DNA from: Hirudo medicinalis
Taxonomy: Eukaryota > Annelida > Clitellata > Hirudinida > Hirudinidae
Assembly (NCBI GenBank): GCA_011800805.1
Contig: MPNW01000048.1
Span: 411,198 to 466,851, forward strand
Length of the DNA: 55,654 nt
Direction of reading: 5' to 3'
This document shows, in pieces, positions 12,501 to 23,800 of the stretch. A program made the translations under genes and the position numbers. The notes beneath the pieces were generated by a model. The model did no database searches. It was not told where the DNA came from and worked only from the letters and a program-made list of their open reading frames with translations. Each line of letters starts with the position of its first letter. The first letter of the stretch is position 1.

Positions 12501-15500
12501 ACCGATTCTTCCGGAAAGGCCGGAAACATTCTCATGCATCACTCCAGGGACACAGCTGAGAAGCAGTGGGCAGAGACAAGATTTCTTACTTTGGCTGGGG
12601 TTGTGAGAGTTGCCAGTCTTAAAAGGAAAACCCTTCAACTGCTTGGTTAGCATTTCATCTATGAGCAGCAGTAACCATGTTGTGAAGCAGTAACCATGTA
12701 ATCACGTCGTGCATTCGTGCTTTGATGAACTCATTTCAGAAGCTCAACATTTCCATTCCACCACTACAATCTTTAATTATCTACACAACATCTTCTACAT
12801 TATGACTATTTTTACTTGTTAAACTATTTCAAGTACTAATTTGTGAGCCTCTGTTTCAGGAGACTTCATGAGAGCGTGGGCCTTGTTGTTGGAACACATC
12901 GAGGACTCGGCCCTGTGCAGAAATGCCGAGGTGTCCTTGGCAGCCCTCAAGAGTTTCCAGGAGTTGTTGAACATCAAACACGACAGAGAACTTCAGACGG
13001 CGGAAGGGAATGCCTCGGGCGTGCCGTCGAGTGACGAGAAGGTCGACAAGTTGTTTTCCGAGAGAAGCACGAAAGCCGAAACTTCTCAACCAACTCCTTT
13101 CATCCAAACTGAGGAAGTCCTGCAACCTGATAAATCTCCAAAAGCTGATGCACCAGTGTTGCCAGAAAAAGATGAACTGACTCTTTGGATCAGTGCATGG
13201 AGAGTTTGGAGGAACATTGGCCTTACCTCCACTTCTCCATCATCATCATCATCATCACTGCCTTTGCCAACATCAGCATCAACTGCATCATTGTCTTCGT
13301 TGGGTGCAGAAAATGTATATGTTCCTTCGCAGGTTACCACAATCTTTTAATAGATCATCATTGTCATCATCATTAAAAAAATCATAACAATAATGTTATT
13401 GTTATTATTATTGGTATTATGGATCACTACTTAATGAAGTCTTGCACTGACATAAGGTGCTTATTTTTGCCAGGCATTCCTGACATCACTCATTCAGACA
13501 TTTCCAGGCCTCTACGTTCACATCAGAGGACACTTTGTCACCTCAGAGTTGCAGAAGTTGTTCCACGTCTTTCAAAAGGCTCTCTGCGTCCCTGTCCACA
13601 GCTCTTCTTCCTCTTTCTTTATCCTCTCGAACGATCTCTCACTCACAGCACTTCAGGAGGCAATACTGGAATCCATCAGGTTGCTTGTCAAGGTTGTCAA
13701 TCAGTTTTGGTGTTTCACAGATTAGCTAATTACATTAACTTTTATTCATTTTCTATTTAGAGCTGGTATTAATAATATCAACAATAATTTATTATTCTTG
13801 TTGTTGTTATTAGTTATATTGATTCTTAACAATAACCGAATTTGGTATTCAATGCACAGGATGGATTAAATAACCCGGACGTGATGTCGGCAACATATTC
13901 AGAATTGTTCGAGAGAATGCTTCCATTTATCGAGTACTCCATTCACACTCCAAAACCGGAAAAACCCGAAGACGACTGGAATACCAAATTCATAACATCG
14001 AGCGGGGCAGGAATTAACAACAAAGTCAGTGGTTTTGCATCATGAAACTTCACTGTTGTCATCCATTGTCATCTTGTTTGTCATGTTCTACTCATCACAT
14101 CCTTTTGTCTTGCAATTTCTCTTGAAGTTTCTTTGATGACTTCCCTTTTGAAGCCGAATGTTCTGTTAGAAGATATCCTTCTTGGAGTTATGTCTAGACT
14201 CAATTGAAGGATTTTGCTTTAAATGCTGATATGGATAGTAATTTAATGATTATTTATTAAATATGTTATTAATTCTTCTTTTATGAAGTAAAAATTGCTT
14301 GTCCAATCAATTAGTTTTTCTGTAGGGTGATTGGATTGCATCAAATTTTGTTCCCTTCTCCGAGGCAATCATAAAAGTCGCCATGGAGATGTACAGGGCG
14401 TCTGCAAACAATATGGCTGTCATCAAAAGTGGTACTTGCAAAAAGATCATTAAAGTAAACAAATTATTGAGTTCTTTCCTCTGAAAATAATTGTTTACTA
14501 AGAATTACCTTCTGATTTCTATTTTGAAACATATTGAGTAATGTTTTGAAATGCATCCAGACATTGAGGCTACCTCTCCTGATGAAGTACAAATGTCCTT
14601 CAAAATCAACATGGATGCTTTCCATTAGGTCTCTCCTCTCCGTACTAAAAATAACCTTGCCTATTGCCAAAAGACACGGTTAATAATATTTGCATGTTCT
14701 TTATAAGTTGTGTTACGTCATACGTGACGACCGTTCGAAGAACAGTGGCAGTTGCACTTGTCGGTTCGAATTAAGCATGCTGCATTGAATGATTGAATTA
14801 ACAATTAACTTATGAATTATCTAAGTTGGTTACACTTTATTTTCATGTCACGTATTAGTTAATCATACTAATTTTATTACAACATTTGTACATCAAAAAT
14901 GTTTTATTGGAAATCTTTGACATTCAGAAAAAGAATTTCATGACATGTGGATTGAACTTGGAGAGGCACTGGAAAGTTTTCTATTTTCAGTCCAGTTGGT
15001 TATTAGTTAACTTATTGATATTTAATTAAATACTAACAAGTGATTGATATTATGTTTGTTCATTATTATTATTATTATAAATAATATTTTACATCATTCA
15101 TTGTTTTTAACTTGTTCATTCTTGTAATATTAGTCCAAACCCAACCACATTGACAATGGAAGAGTTTGAAAAAGATGAATCTCTGGACTGTCATGTATGT
15201 CTTAATAATGTCAATGTTTTAAAGTGTTTAACGTATTATCAGATATTTTAATAAAATTACTGAATTGTTTCTTGGACTTGAAATAATCATTAATTCTTAG
15301 TTGATCAGGATATCTTCATCATCATCATAAAATTCATACAATTGTTGGAGTTGTTTTGGAATCTTCTCCCATTTCCTTTCCTATGAGTTTAATTTAATAT
15401 CAATCATTTTGAATATGTTCTACAAAGGATTTTATTTTGAGACCAATACGATTATCACTCGTATGGAAAGATTGTTGAATAACAGCTGAATGATGAAATG

Positions 15501-16795
15501 TATTTTGTTAATAACAGGTAATTGAAACAATCAGAGATGAGATCTTGCCTTACTCAAAGAAATTACCGAATGACTTTGTTTCAAAAGTCATATCCATCCT
15601 TAATACAGGCTCCATTCATACCATCACCTCTTCGAATTTTCTTGGTTAGTTATTCGATGTTGAAATTATTGTTTCTCACTTAATCAAGCTTTCGCTTTTG
15701 GTTTGGCTCCGTTCAGATCCTAGCTGCGAGCAAGAGTTTCCACAACAAATAACTATAACCATTAATAATAACAGCCATTAATAAATAAAAAAATTGTAAA
15801 TTCTTCAGTAATTTAACAATTCAATTTTTTGAACATCATTCTTTTAGAAATAGATTCCACAAATATGCTAAGGGAGGACTTTGCCAAGGTGTGCTTTGAA
15901 ACACTGCTCCAATTTTCCTTCGTCCACAACCAATCACAGGACAAGAAATTAGGACATGCTGGTGAAGGAAGTGGTATGATAACCAACCTCGCCATTGAGT
16001 CATTATTGGAAAGGTGCAGAAAGGTTCTCGTAAAGTACGTCGAAGACACAAGCCATTGTGGAAATTTCCCACTTCCCAGGCCAGTTTCTATTTTTGTTCA
16101 GAAATATTTTAGAAATGAAACTTTTTTTTTATTGCCCCTAACACAGAACCTTAAAGTGATCATTGAATGTGGATGATGAACAAATATTTATTATTTATTA
16201 AAATACTTTTGAAATGTTCTTCTAATAAGTGTTTTTGCATAATTGTGACCGAGGATTAAAATGATTTTATAGCTAAATGTAATATGCCTTCATTTAAATA
16301 GCAGTAATTGCGCACATCGATGAGTTGGAGTTGTAACTAAGCATGTTTTGAGTTGTTGGTTAATAAGGATTATTGCTTGCAATGATTGCAGACCACAAAT
16401 GACTGAAGTTTCATTTGTCCTCCAAGCCATCGCCACACTCCTCATCACCCTCAAGAAAAATCCTTCCATTGTCAGTGAGTGAAATTTTGTCACTTAAAAC
16501 TCTATTTAAAGTGAAAATTCATAGGTTTTTATCACATTTATGTTACATTTTCCAATAACCACTAATTTTGTAAACGTTTCTTCAACTAGGCAACAAGTTG
16601 TGGAGAGAATCAATTAAACTCTATCCACATCTGGTTAATTGTGCAACATCTGCTGCAACCAGCACCATGATGTCAGCGTCCTCTTTTTCATCCTTGCCAA
16701 ACCTGAACAAAGTGATCAACAATGCTCTGATGGAGTACATGGATCTCTTGCAACCACCTCCAGCTTCCTGTTTAGAAAATGGACTTTCCAAATAA
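3579..16795 (+). CDS. MON2: Protein MON2 homolog, 35 coding exons, about 1831 aa
   Basis: MON2 is a large DCB-HUS/HDS protein related to BIG/GBF Arf-GEFs but without a Sec7 domain; it acts at endosomes and trans-Golgi in recycling. The spliced reading follows remembered human MON2 from end to end, including [24 protein letters not shown] and [18 protein letters not shown]. Exons: 3579-3698, 4080-4143, 4282-4409, 4925-5056, 5301-5433, 5595-5695, 6125-6250, 6441-6641, 6772-6896, 7196-7335, 7430-7580, 7731-8041, 8290-8368, 8544-8776, 9041-9171, 9393-9497, 9702-9859, 9933-10020, 10187-10288, 10466-10576, 10844-11022, 11325-11487, 11720-12049, 12441-12645, 12860-13332, 13474-13692, 13860-14024, 14326-14454, 14561-14678, 14928-14994, 15134-15194, 15518-15644, 15848-16079, 16392-16474, 16590-16795. 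The total is 5496 nt, a whole number of codons. Ser-rich inserts lie at 7850-8010 and 13240-13300. The joins 5433/5595 and 9393 (or 9378), and the GC donor after 16079, are the least sure. Confidence 0.95.
4541..4700 (+). mobile_element. tRNA-derived SINE-like element in MON2 intron 3
   Basis: Inside the intron at 4410-4924 there is a GC-richer block with pol III promoter boxes. The A box TGGCCGAATTGG is at 4548-4559 and the B box GTTCGAAACCC at 4607-4617. The wording resembles a Ser/Leu-type tRNA 5' half, and the 59-bp box spacing fits a long variable arm. No closing acceptor stem was seen, so a SINE or tRNA pseudogene fits better than a working tRNA. The right end is approximate. Confidence 0.6.
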
Positions 16796-16811
16796 TTAGG
16801 AAACATTATTG

Positions 16812-16817
16812 ATTAAA
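16812..16817 (+). terminator. Candidate MON2 polyadenylation signal (ATTAAA)
   Basis: ATTAAA, the common variant signal, lies 17 bases after the MON2 stop codon, and a GT/T-rich stretch follows. Such a short 3'UTR is possible, but a later site is not excluded. Confidence 0.35.
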
Positions 16818-18601
16818 AGTCTTTGAAATGATTAATTCAACAAGTGTGCACTTTGTTTGCCGCTGACCTCCTTATTAGCTCCTTATTTTGTTCTTTGTAT
16901 TGCCTGCTGTGTTGATCGACTGGGATTCACAGGGGATGTGTATAACGACACAAAATATCAGATTCTCCTGTCGAGAATTAATTTGTATATGATATGATTC
17001 ATTCTCACAACCACTTTTAGCATGTAACACATGCCAAATTGTTCTAGGGGTTCAAATGAATTTTTGTTATGAGGATTATGCTTATGAGCAATTGGTGACT
17101 AATAGTATAATCATATTAGTAGAAAAGATTTTTTTAAGATGGAAGATTGTGACGATTATCCCAATTTATAAATGAGATGATGTCCTGGACATCTTGCATA
17201 TCCTGGCTAATGAAATTCGATTGCTCTCGGGTTGCATTTATTTTTAGCTAATTTCACTCAAATCAGTAACCTTTTCTACTTGTTAATGTTCTCTTTGTGT
17301 TTGTATCTTTTTGGTTCATCATGCGTTGATTCATTGGAACATGATTGCTTCACATGGAATCTTGGTTAGGGAGGTGATATTGTCCCAATCAATTTATCAG
17401 TGGTCATTCTAAATATTTCCAACGAGGTGTTCATTAACTTTCCTTAGAACTAATTTGGCCTTCGATGCAAATTACTTAATAACTGGATTAAATAAACATA
17501 TTGGACTCGTTACAAATAGGACTGAATATATGGATATTCTGAATGAATGTCTGCATAATATACGCATTGCACTGAGTGATGGAAACGAATTTCGTGAGAA
17601 CTTTGGTTTCCCACAACTTCAAAAGCCCGATTTAATAGAATCGAGAAGTTTTGTTATGTTGTGGTTGTGTTAATGTGAATCGTAGTGATCACAGAGCGGC
17701 CAGAATCCATACAGATCTCCGGGCTTCAGACGGGATGTTTAGGCTAGATCAGGTCGGAGCGAATGATTAGGAGAGAGTTCAGGAGCATGTCGGCAAGAGG
17801 AGCATCGTACCATTTCAGTTTTATTAGCATTCAATAGGAAACGACTGCTGCATCCAGTCTTTGAAGGTATCCACACAGTTCGTGACCCCCAGAGAAAAAA
17901 TGGGTAAGTTATTTAGAAAGCTTCACTCTGGCTAATACTGACCATACTAATACTGACTTGCGTATCATACATGCGGTATTGGACTCCATGTGCCCGGATG
18001 TTCTCAAGCTCAGCCGTATAAAAGAAGCGAGTCCAGAGTGGATCCCTCATGATCATAGCCTTAAGCGATAGCCTAGTTAGCTAGCCATTTACTAGTTACT
18101 AGCTAGCTATCATTAACTCGTCACCGATTGCTAGATCCTCCAGAGGATGGAGTTGTAAAACCAATTTCTGGGAAATAGGGGTGCCTCGGTTGGTTCTGGC
18201 TACTCCGGTGCGTTGACTCGGTAACGAGAAAGGCTTTGAAATTGAGCAGGTAGACCAAATAATCTCGTTATTCAACGGACGTTCTCCTCCAATTTACTTT
18301 CCTGGGGCCCTCCGCACGTCATTGAGGTAGATGACGACTCAAATCACCAAGTTGCAACATATTAAGTGGTTAACGGCCACTTTAATCAGGCTATAAATTT
18401 CAAATTCATTTATGTCATAAATTAAATTGTGACTCACAATTTGAATCGATATATTGTAATTGTATCGGATAAAGTGCAGATAACTTCACCGGCTTAATTT
18501 GTTTTCCAACCAATAATGATTATTTTTATGTAAAAATTCTCGCTAAGTTAATTCACCATTCACAAAACTTTGGTGTGACTTGTTTATAAACACCATCAGA
18601 A
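16818..18601. other. Intergenic MON2-MESH1, with a GC-richer unassigned block
   Basis: The first part is AT-rich and featureless. At 17455-17673 (+) there is a 72-codon open frame (starts MAFDANYLITGLNKH) that I do not recognise; an AG acceptor-like site precedes it. From about 17675 to 18360 base composition becomes markedly less AT-rich than the flanks, with direct TAGCTAG/CTAGTTA words near 18072-18110. That block looks like inserted repeat sequence, but no terminal repeats or coding domain could be identified. The MESH1 promoter should lie in the last 200 bases. Confidence 0.4.
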
Positions 18602-19405
18602 ATGATGAATACATCGGCGCTGTTATTAAAAGCCGTAGACTTTGCAGCAAAAAAACATTCTAATCAAAGGAGGAAGGATCCAGAGAGCACTCCATACATT
18701 AATCACCCAATAGGTTTCGTACCTGTTTACTACATTTTTTTGTTTGCTTACGTTGATGCTTTTTGCTTTCACTTTATTCTTACTCAAACAAGGTGTGGCA
18801 CACATTCTGGCTGTAGAGGGAGACATTAACGATTTGGAAGTCCTGCAAGTAGTCCTTTATGATATTTTAGTTTAGATCACTTGTGAAATAACTTACCCAT
18901 TTTTGTAAAACCCATTCAGGCTGCCATTCTCCATGATACCATAGAAGACACAAATACAACATACGACGAGCTGAAAGACAATTTTGGGAAGTCAGTAGCA
19001 GGTAAATATTATCACAATTCACAGAGATAATTTCTGTGAATCACGAATCAATGTGCATATATCATTAAAAGCACATATAAAATGTTTCACCAATAATAAA
19101 ATTCAGATTTGGTGATGGAAGTAACTGATGATAAGAATCTGCCAAAGGAACTTAGGAAACAGATGCAGATCAAACATGCAAACACAGCCTCAAGGGGAGC
19201 CAAGCTGGTCAAACTTGCAGACAAACTGTACAACCTCAGAGACCTCAAAAGAGCCACCCCTGTAGGATGGTCTGAGCCTAGGGTGGAAGAATATTTCACA
19301 TGGTCTGCCAAAGTTGTTAAAGGACTCAGGGGTACATCTAGGAAATTAGAAGCATCTTTGGATCAAATCTTTGAAGAGAGAGGTGTCCTTGCAATTTCTA
19401 TGTGA
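18602..19405 (+). CDS. HDDC3: MESH1 (HDDC3), metazoan SpoT-like hydrolase, 182 aa
   Basis: MESH1 is the animal HD-domain homolog of bacterial SpoT. The family hydrolyses ppGpp in vitro and acts as a cytosolic NADPH 2'-phosphatase. Exons 18602-18713, 18793-18848, 18920-19001 and 19107-19405 join in phase to 549 nt. Metal and active-site landmarks are present: H35 in [10 protein letters not shown]61-D62 plus E65-D66 in [11 protein letters not shown], and D122 in [14 protein letters not shown]. Length is close to the human protein (about 179 aa), with no synthetase, TGS or ACT domain, as expected for a small alarmone hydrolase. Two ATGs open the frame (18602 and 18605); the first is used here. 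It lies tail-to-tail with MAP3K1. Confidence 0.96.
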
Positions 19406-19504
19406 TTGCATTGGCATAAATAACAGTTTAAGATGGACGTATTTACCTCTGATTGCAAAACAGATTTTGTATTTCACATGATTTCAAACAAGTCAAAAAA
19501 CTCT

Positions 19505-19510
19505 AATAAA
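19505..19510 (+). terminator. MESH1 polyadenylation signal (AATAAA)
   Basis: A canonical AATAAA lies 100 bases after the MESH1 stop, in the sense orientation, which is a typical position for a short 3'UTR. Confidence 0.6.
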
Positions 19511-20804
19511 GGTATTTTAATGTCAAGTATAAAAAGTTAGAGTGATTTTTAAAATTGTGTATGCCAAAACAAATTTGAGAGGAAAACACATATAAAATCA
19601 GACATAAAATTATATAATTTGATAAATAAATTTTAAAAGTTTATTTGCATCAGTGATGTTGATAAAGAAAATGAAAATGCAGTCCAAACATAATAGCTTG
19701 CAATGGACTATGGAAATATACCATGATTTCACCTTAGAAATGTCAATAAATTAATTTGAATCATTTGTGTTGAGATCTCACAACCTCATCTGGAAGATTG
19801 GATTATCATAGAAATAGTTTATAATCTCTCCCTAAACCTAAGTTCACATTGTTCACTTAATGAAGTTGAAACTGAATCAGCACATGAACATTGCTCCATG
19901 GTATACATATGAGGTCACTCAGGAACTGCAAAACATGAGTGTAACATGATGGCAAAGTAAAAACATAAAACAAGATGATTTCTAAATATCAATACGGGAT
20001 GCTCACATTTAACAAAAGTGGATTTATATTCATAAAACCTAAAAAAGATATAAATCAGCCAATTTTAAAATCATCCAATAATAAAATTCTTAAAATGAAA
20101 TAAAAAATGGAAAATAGAGCCCAGGAGGCTCGAGTTGCGAAAAAAGTGATGCCAGTGGTGAGAAATATTGATGTCACTACACACTACAAGCAAATGCCTT
20201 CCTTTGGCATCAACAACAAATAATACTCAAACAGACATTTTAGATACTCAATGAGGCACCGACTCTGAGCACCACAAAATAATAGCAAGACGAGATGACG
20301 ATTGCTGTGTCCTCCAAAATCATTCATTGAAAAATTATAAATTGATCTGCTGACACATAATCACTCACAACATTGCACACAGACATTGCTTTTGTAATTA
20401 GTATGTGCATACTTTTGATTTGACTGACACGATAACAATATTAACAAATAGAATAAATTCTGCTATTTAAAACTTCTGTCAGACTCAAAGTAATCAAACT
20501 CTGGAAAAAGCAAATAGTATAAGTCCCCTGAATAACAATATCATAATATTAGAAAGAATTGTGCATTGGAAGATGCATAGCTTAACAATGATTACCTCAA
20601 AAGGTTGCATTCTAAAAAATAATGTGATGATGTGCTTTGCAGGTTCACCTGTTAGCATAAATCACATTTAACCATGATGAACAAAACTTTTACTGGATAA
20701 GGAGATTTTGAAATCAATAAAGTTAATTACTGTGAAGTTTTGATGCGAACAGCATCAATCGATGGATCAGCAAAACAACATTGCAATTGGGGTACTCCTC
20801 AACT
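19511..20804. other. Convergent intergenic/3'UTR region of MESH1 and MAP3K1
   Basis: About 1.3 kb of AT-rich sequence separates the stop codons of two convergent genes. No long open frame or clear repeat was seen. The right part probably contains the MAP3K1 3'UTR, but I could not pick a convincing minus-strand poly(A) signal. Confidence 0.5.
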
Positions 20805-23800
20805 TCAAACCCTGAAGAGGGGGTGCTTTAAGAGATCTTTGGCAAGGGGTCGATCAGAAGGATTGATGTCCAGACACCTGAGCAGGAAATCTTTGAGGGC
20901 TGGATTCAAGTTATCAGGTATAGGAGGAGGCTTGTCTGAAGAAGCAATCTAATGAGAAATGTTCAACTATCAAGCTGATGTCATTATCATTAAGTGGCTC
21001 AAATTTGCATGCCTTTCCAAAAAGTTCAATATAAATGGGAATTAATGCTGGTTTTATAAATTTATATTTATTTTTTACATCTTTAAAAGACATTTCAGGT
21101 CAGAATAAACATTATCAATTGAAGTAGAAACTTTGCCATAGATATTTTTATGGCAACAATTTGCAACTGTTCAGCCTTTGATGACATTTTCTCATCAAAA
21201 GCCACTATTATGCTTGAAAAGTGATTCATGGTTGGCAAACATGGTAGATTGAGTACAGTTTTGTAGCCCAATTTATTTTTATGCCATGCAGGAGGATGAT
21301 TTTCATAACTTTTACAGTACTACTTTAATGCAACTGTTTTAGCAGCACTCATAAGTCTTTAGCAGGTGAAGACATAAATCCCCAGCCAACTTCGCAACCT
21401 TCTTCTGTGGCAATTTTTAGAATTGTTTAGGAGATTTAGGAATGTCATCCATGCCATTAAAATGTCATCTGTTGTTTATCACACACTTTTTGTGGAGCAC
21501 CATAATCCTAAAATTACTTAAAATGGGTCACTTTTGTGGCTCAAAAAATGCATAGAGCAAACTTCCAAACAATATTTTGGTATGTGTTAATGCTTGGCTC
21601 TAAAATTTGTTTCAAATGTTCTGAAATTGTTCCAACAAAGCAGGACTCTGGCAAGCTCTGAAACACATGTAACTCAATGGCTTGATTTACCAAAGTCAAC
21701 AATTCCTTTTTGCCAATGACAGAAGGACCATCCTCATATCAAATTATAAATTCACCAAAACCTTTGAAAACAATGCACCTTGCATTTGCCTAAACTTCCT
21801 TGGCCCATTCACTGTCATATTTTAATTCATAAATGAAAATTTTGAAAAATTCCAGTTTGAAATCTTAACTTCCAACATCCAAGCAGAAGCAAAAATACAA
21901 TTCGTCAAAAATAGGCTAAATAGAAGAGATCTAAAGTAAATTTTACAACAGCACGTAATACTGAGTTCCTCGGGCAATTATTTATTTGTTTAGGGTAATA
22001 TTCAATAAAGATGAATAAATAAAATTATTATTAAAAAAGTATGGGTTAAGATTAAAGCTGCAGATCTTGCCTTAAACATAAGAGCCAAGTGATTGGAGAG
22101 ATGTTTAGCGACCCAGGGAGGAGAGCAAGTGAGCATTTCAATCACACAGCATCCCATACTCCATATGTCACAACTTCTACCATAGTCAGCTCCTCTTAAC
22201 ACCTAGAAAAAGCACAGGAGTATTAGTTGCGGATTTAATTGCTAAATTTAATAATAGGTACGTTACATTGACGGATCCTCCTGGTAAATTAAGGTCATCA
22301 TGCATATAAGGAATTGGCCATGTAAGTAACTTTCAATGACAGTAAAGTAATTTTCAATAGCAATATGAAAATTTTTTTACATTTCACAAATATAATAGAA
22401 ATTTTCCATCCAATCTGAAGATAATGAGTCGAACCTCAGGAGCCATGAAGGCAACAGTTCCCAGCAGCTGACCTTGAAATTCTCCTTGCATCGTCCTTGA
22501 CGAAGAAAGCCGAGCGGAAGTGCCAAAGTCACCGATGCGCAGTTTTTGCCCGGTACTATCCACCAAGATGTTTGCTCCTATCATGTGAATATCAATGTAA
22601 ATATCAATGCACTTTCATGTCTTACAGCAATTAGTTATGATTGAGCTAATTGATGGCAATTGGCCAACAATTTAAATGTTGCACCTTTTTCAAACAAAAC
22701 CTTTTCCGAATGATTTCATAAAGAATTCGCATTTATAAAAATTAGTGAGCATTACATTTTATTATAAAAAAACTGAACCTTTGAGATCCCTGTGAAGGAT
22801 ATGGTTGTCATGGAGATATAATAATCCCCTAAGGATCTGCAAGGTATACTTTGGCACCACAGTTTCTGAGAATGGGCCATATAATTCCAAGAGGGAAGAG
22901 ATGGACCTACCTGAAGGGAAAAATGATTAATGATGATCAGTTAGTTCTGTAAATTCAGTATTTGTTGTAATGTAGAAAGACAAACCAGGCATCCATTCAA
23001 AGAACATGAAGACATGAGTGGACTGAAGTGTTGCTCCAAGAATCCTGACAATGTTTGGATGGCTGAGCTGGGCCATTGTTTGAACCTCATCTACGATTAA
23101 CCTCTTCACCTTGTCTTGTTCTTCAACAGTGTTCCTACAAAAGGAGATCTGTAGCAGGAGACAACGAACCAAGTCAGCAAGTTATTTTTCAGGCTACATA
23201 AGTCAATTATTTAAGACTACCAGTTTAACAGCCATCAAGGTACCAGTCTTGATGTCTCTAGCCTGATAGCAGGTGCAAGCTGCCCCAGACCCGATGATCG
23301 GACCCCTCTTCCAGTGAGTATTTTCTTCATAAGAGGTCGATTTCACAGCAGCAGCATCATTGGTAGTGGAACCATTTGAGGTAAAACTAGTCCAGGAAAT
23401 CTTTGTCTCCTTAAGCTGAAGGGGATGAAGTAAACGTTCTAAAGGCAGTACAATTCATTATATTTTTGAAATCATATACCAGAATAAGGCAGAGTTTTTT
23501 CAAATACATACTTTAAGCTAATAAACAATTTTTCTGAAAACAAGAATTTATTTGAGGAAATGTAAATTCTATTAATTCTAAATTAAATTTCAATTAAATT
23601 CTAGACCTCCTCCAGGAGACTCTGACTCATTGATCGAGGATTTGAAGCTGAGAGGCCAGGAACAAAGGGCAAAGCTTCCTGGTGCATGTCAGAAATGTCA
23701 AGGGCACGTGCCAGTGCCTCAGCTTCCTCTTTGTCAACCTCTTCCTTGCAATGATAGCCATCCTCTGAGGAACAATTTACACTTTGCATGTAAATTAGGT

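Noticed and set aside
12231..12650. 139-aa ORF in the MON2 region
   Set aside because: Its right part is a shifted continuation into MON2 exon 24 (12441-12645); the left part (from 12231) is intron, with no homology or splice support as an extra exon.
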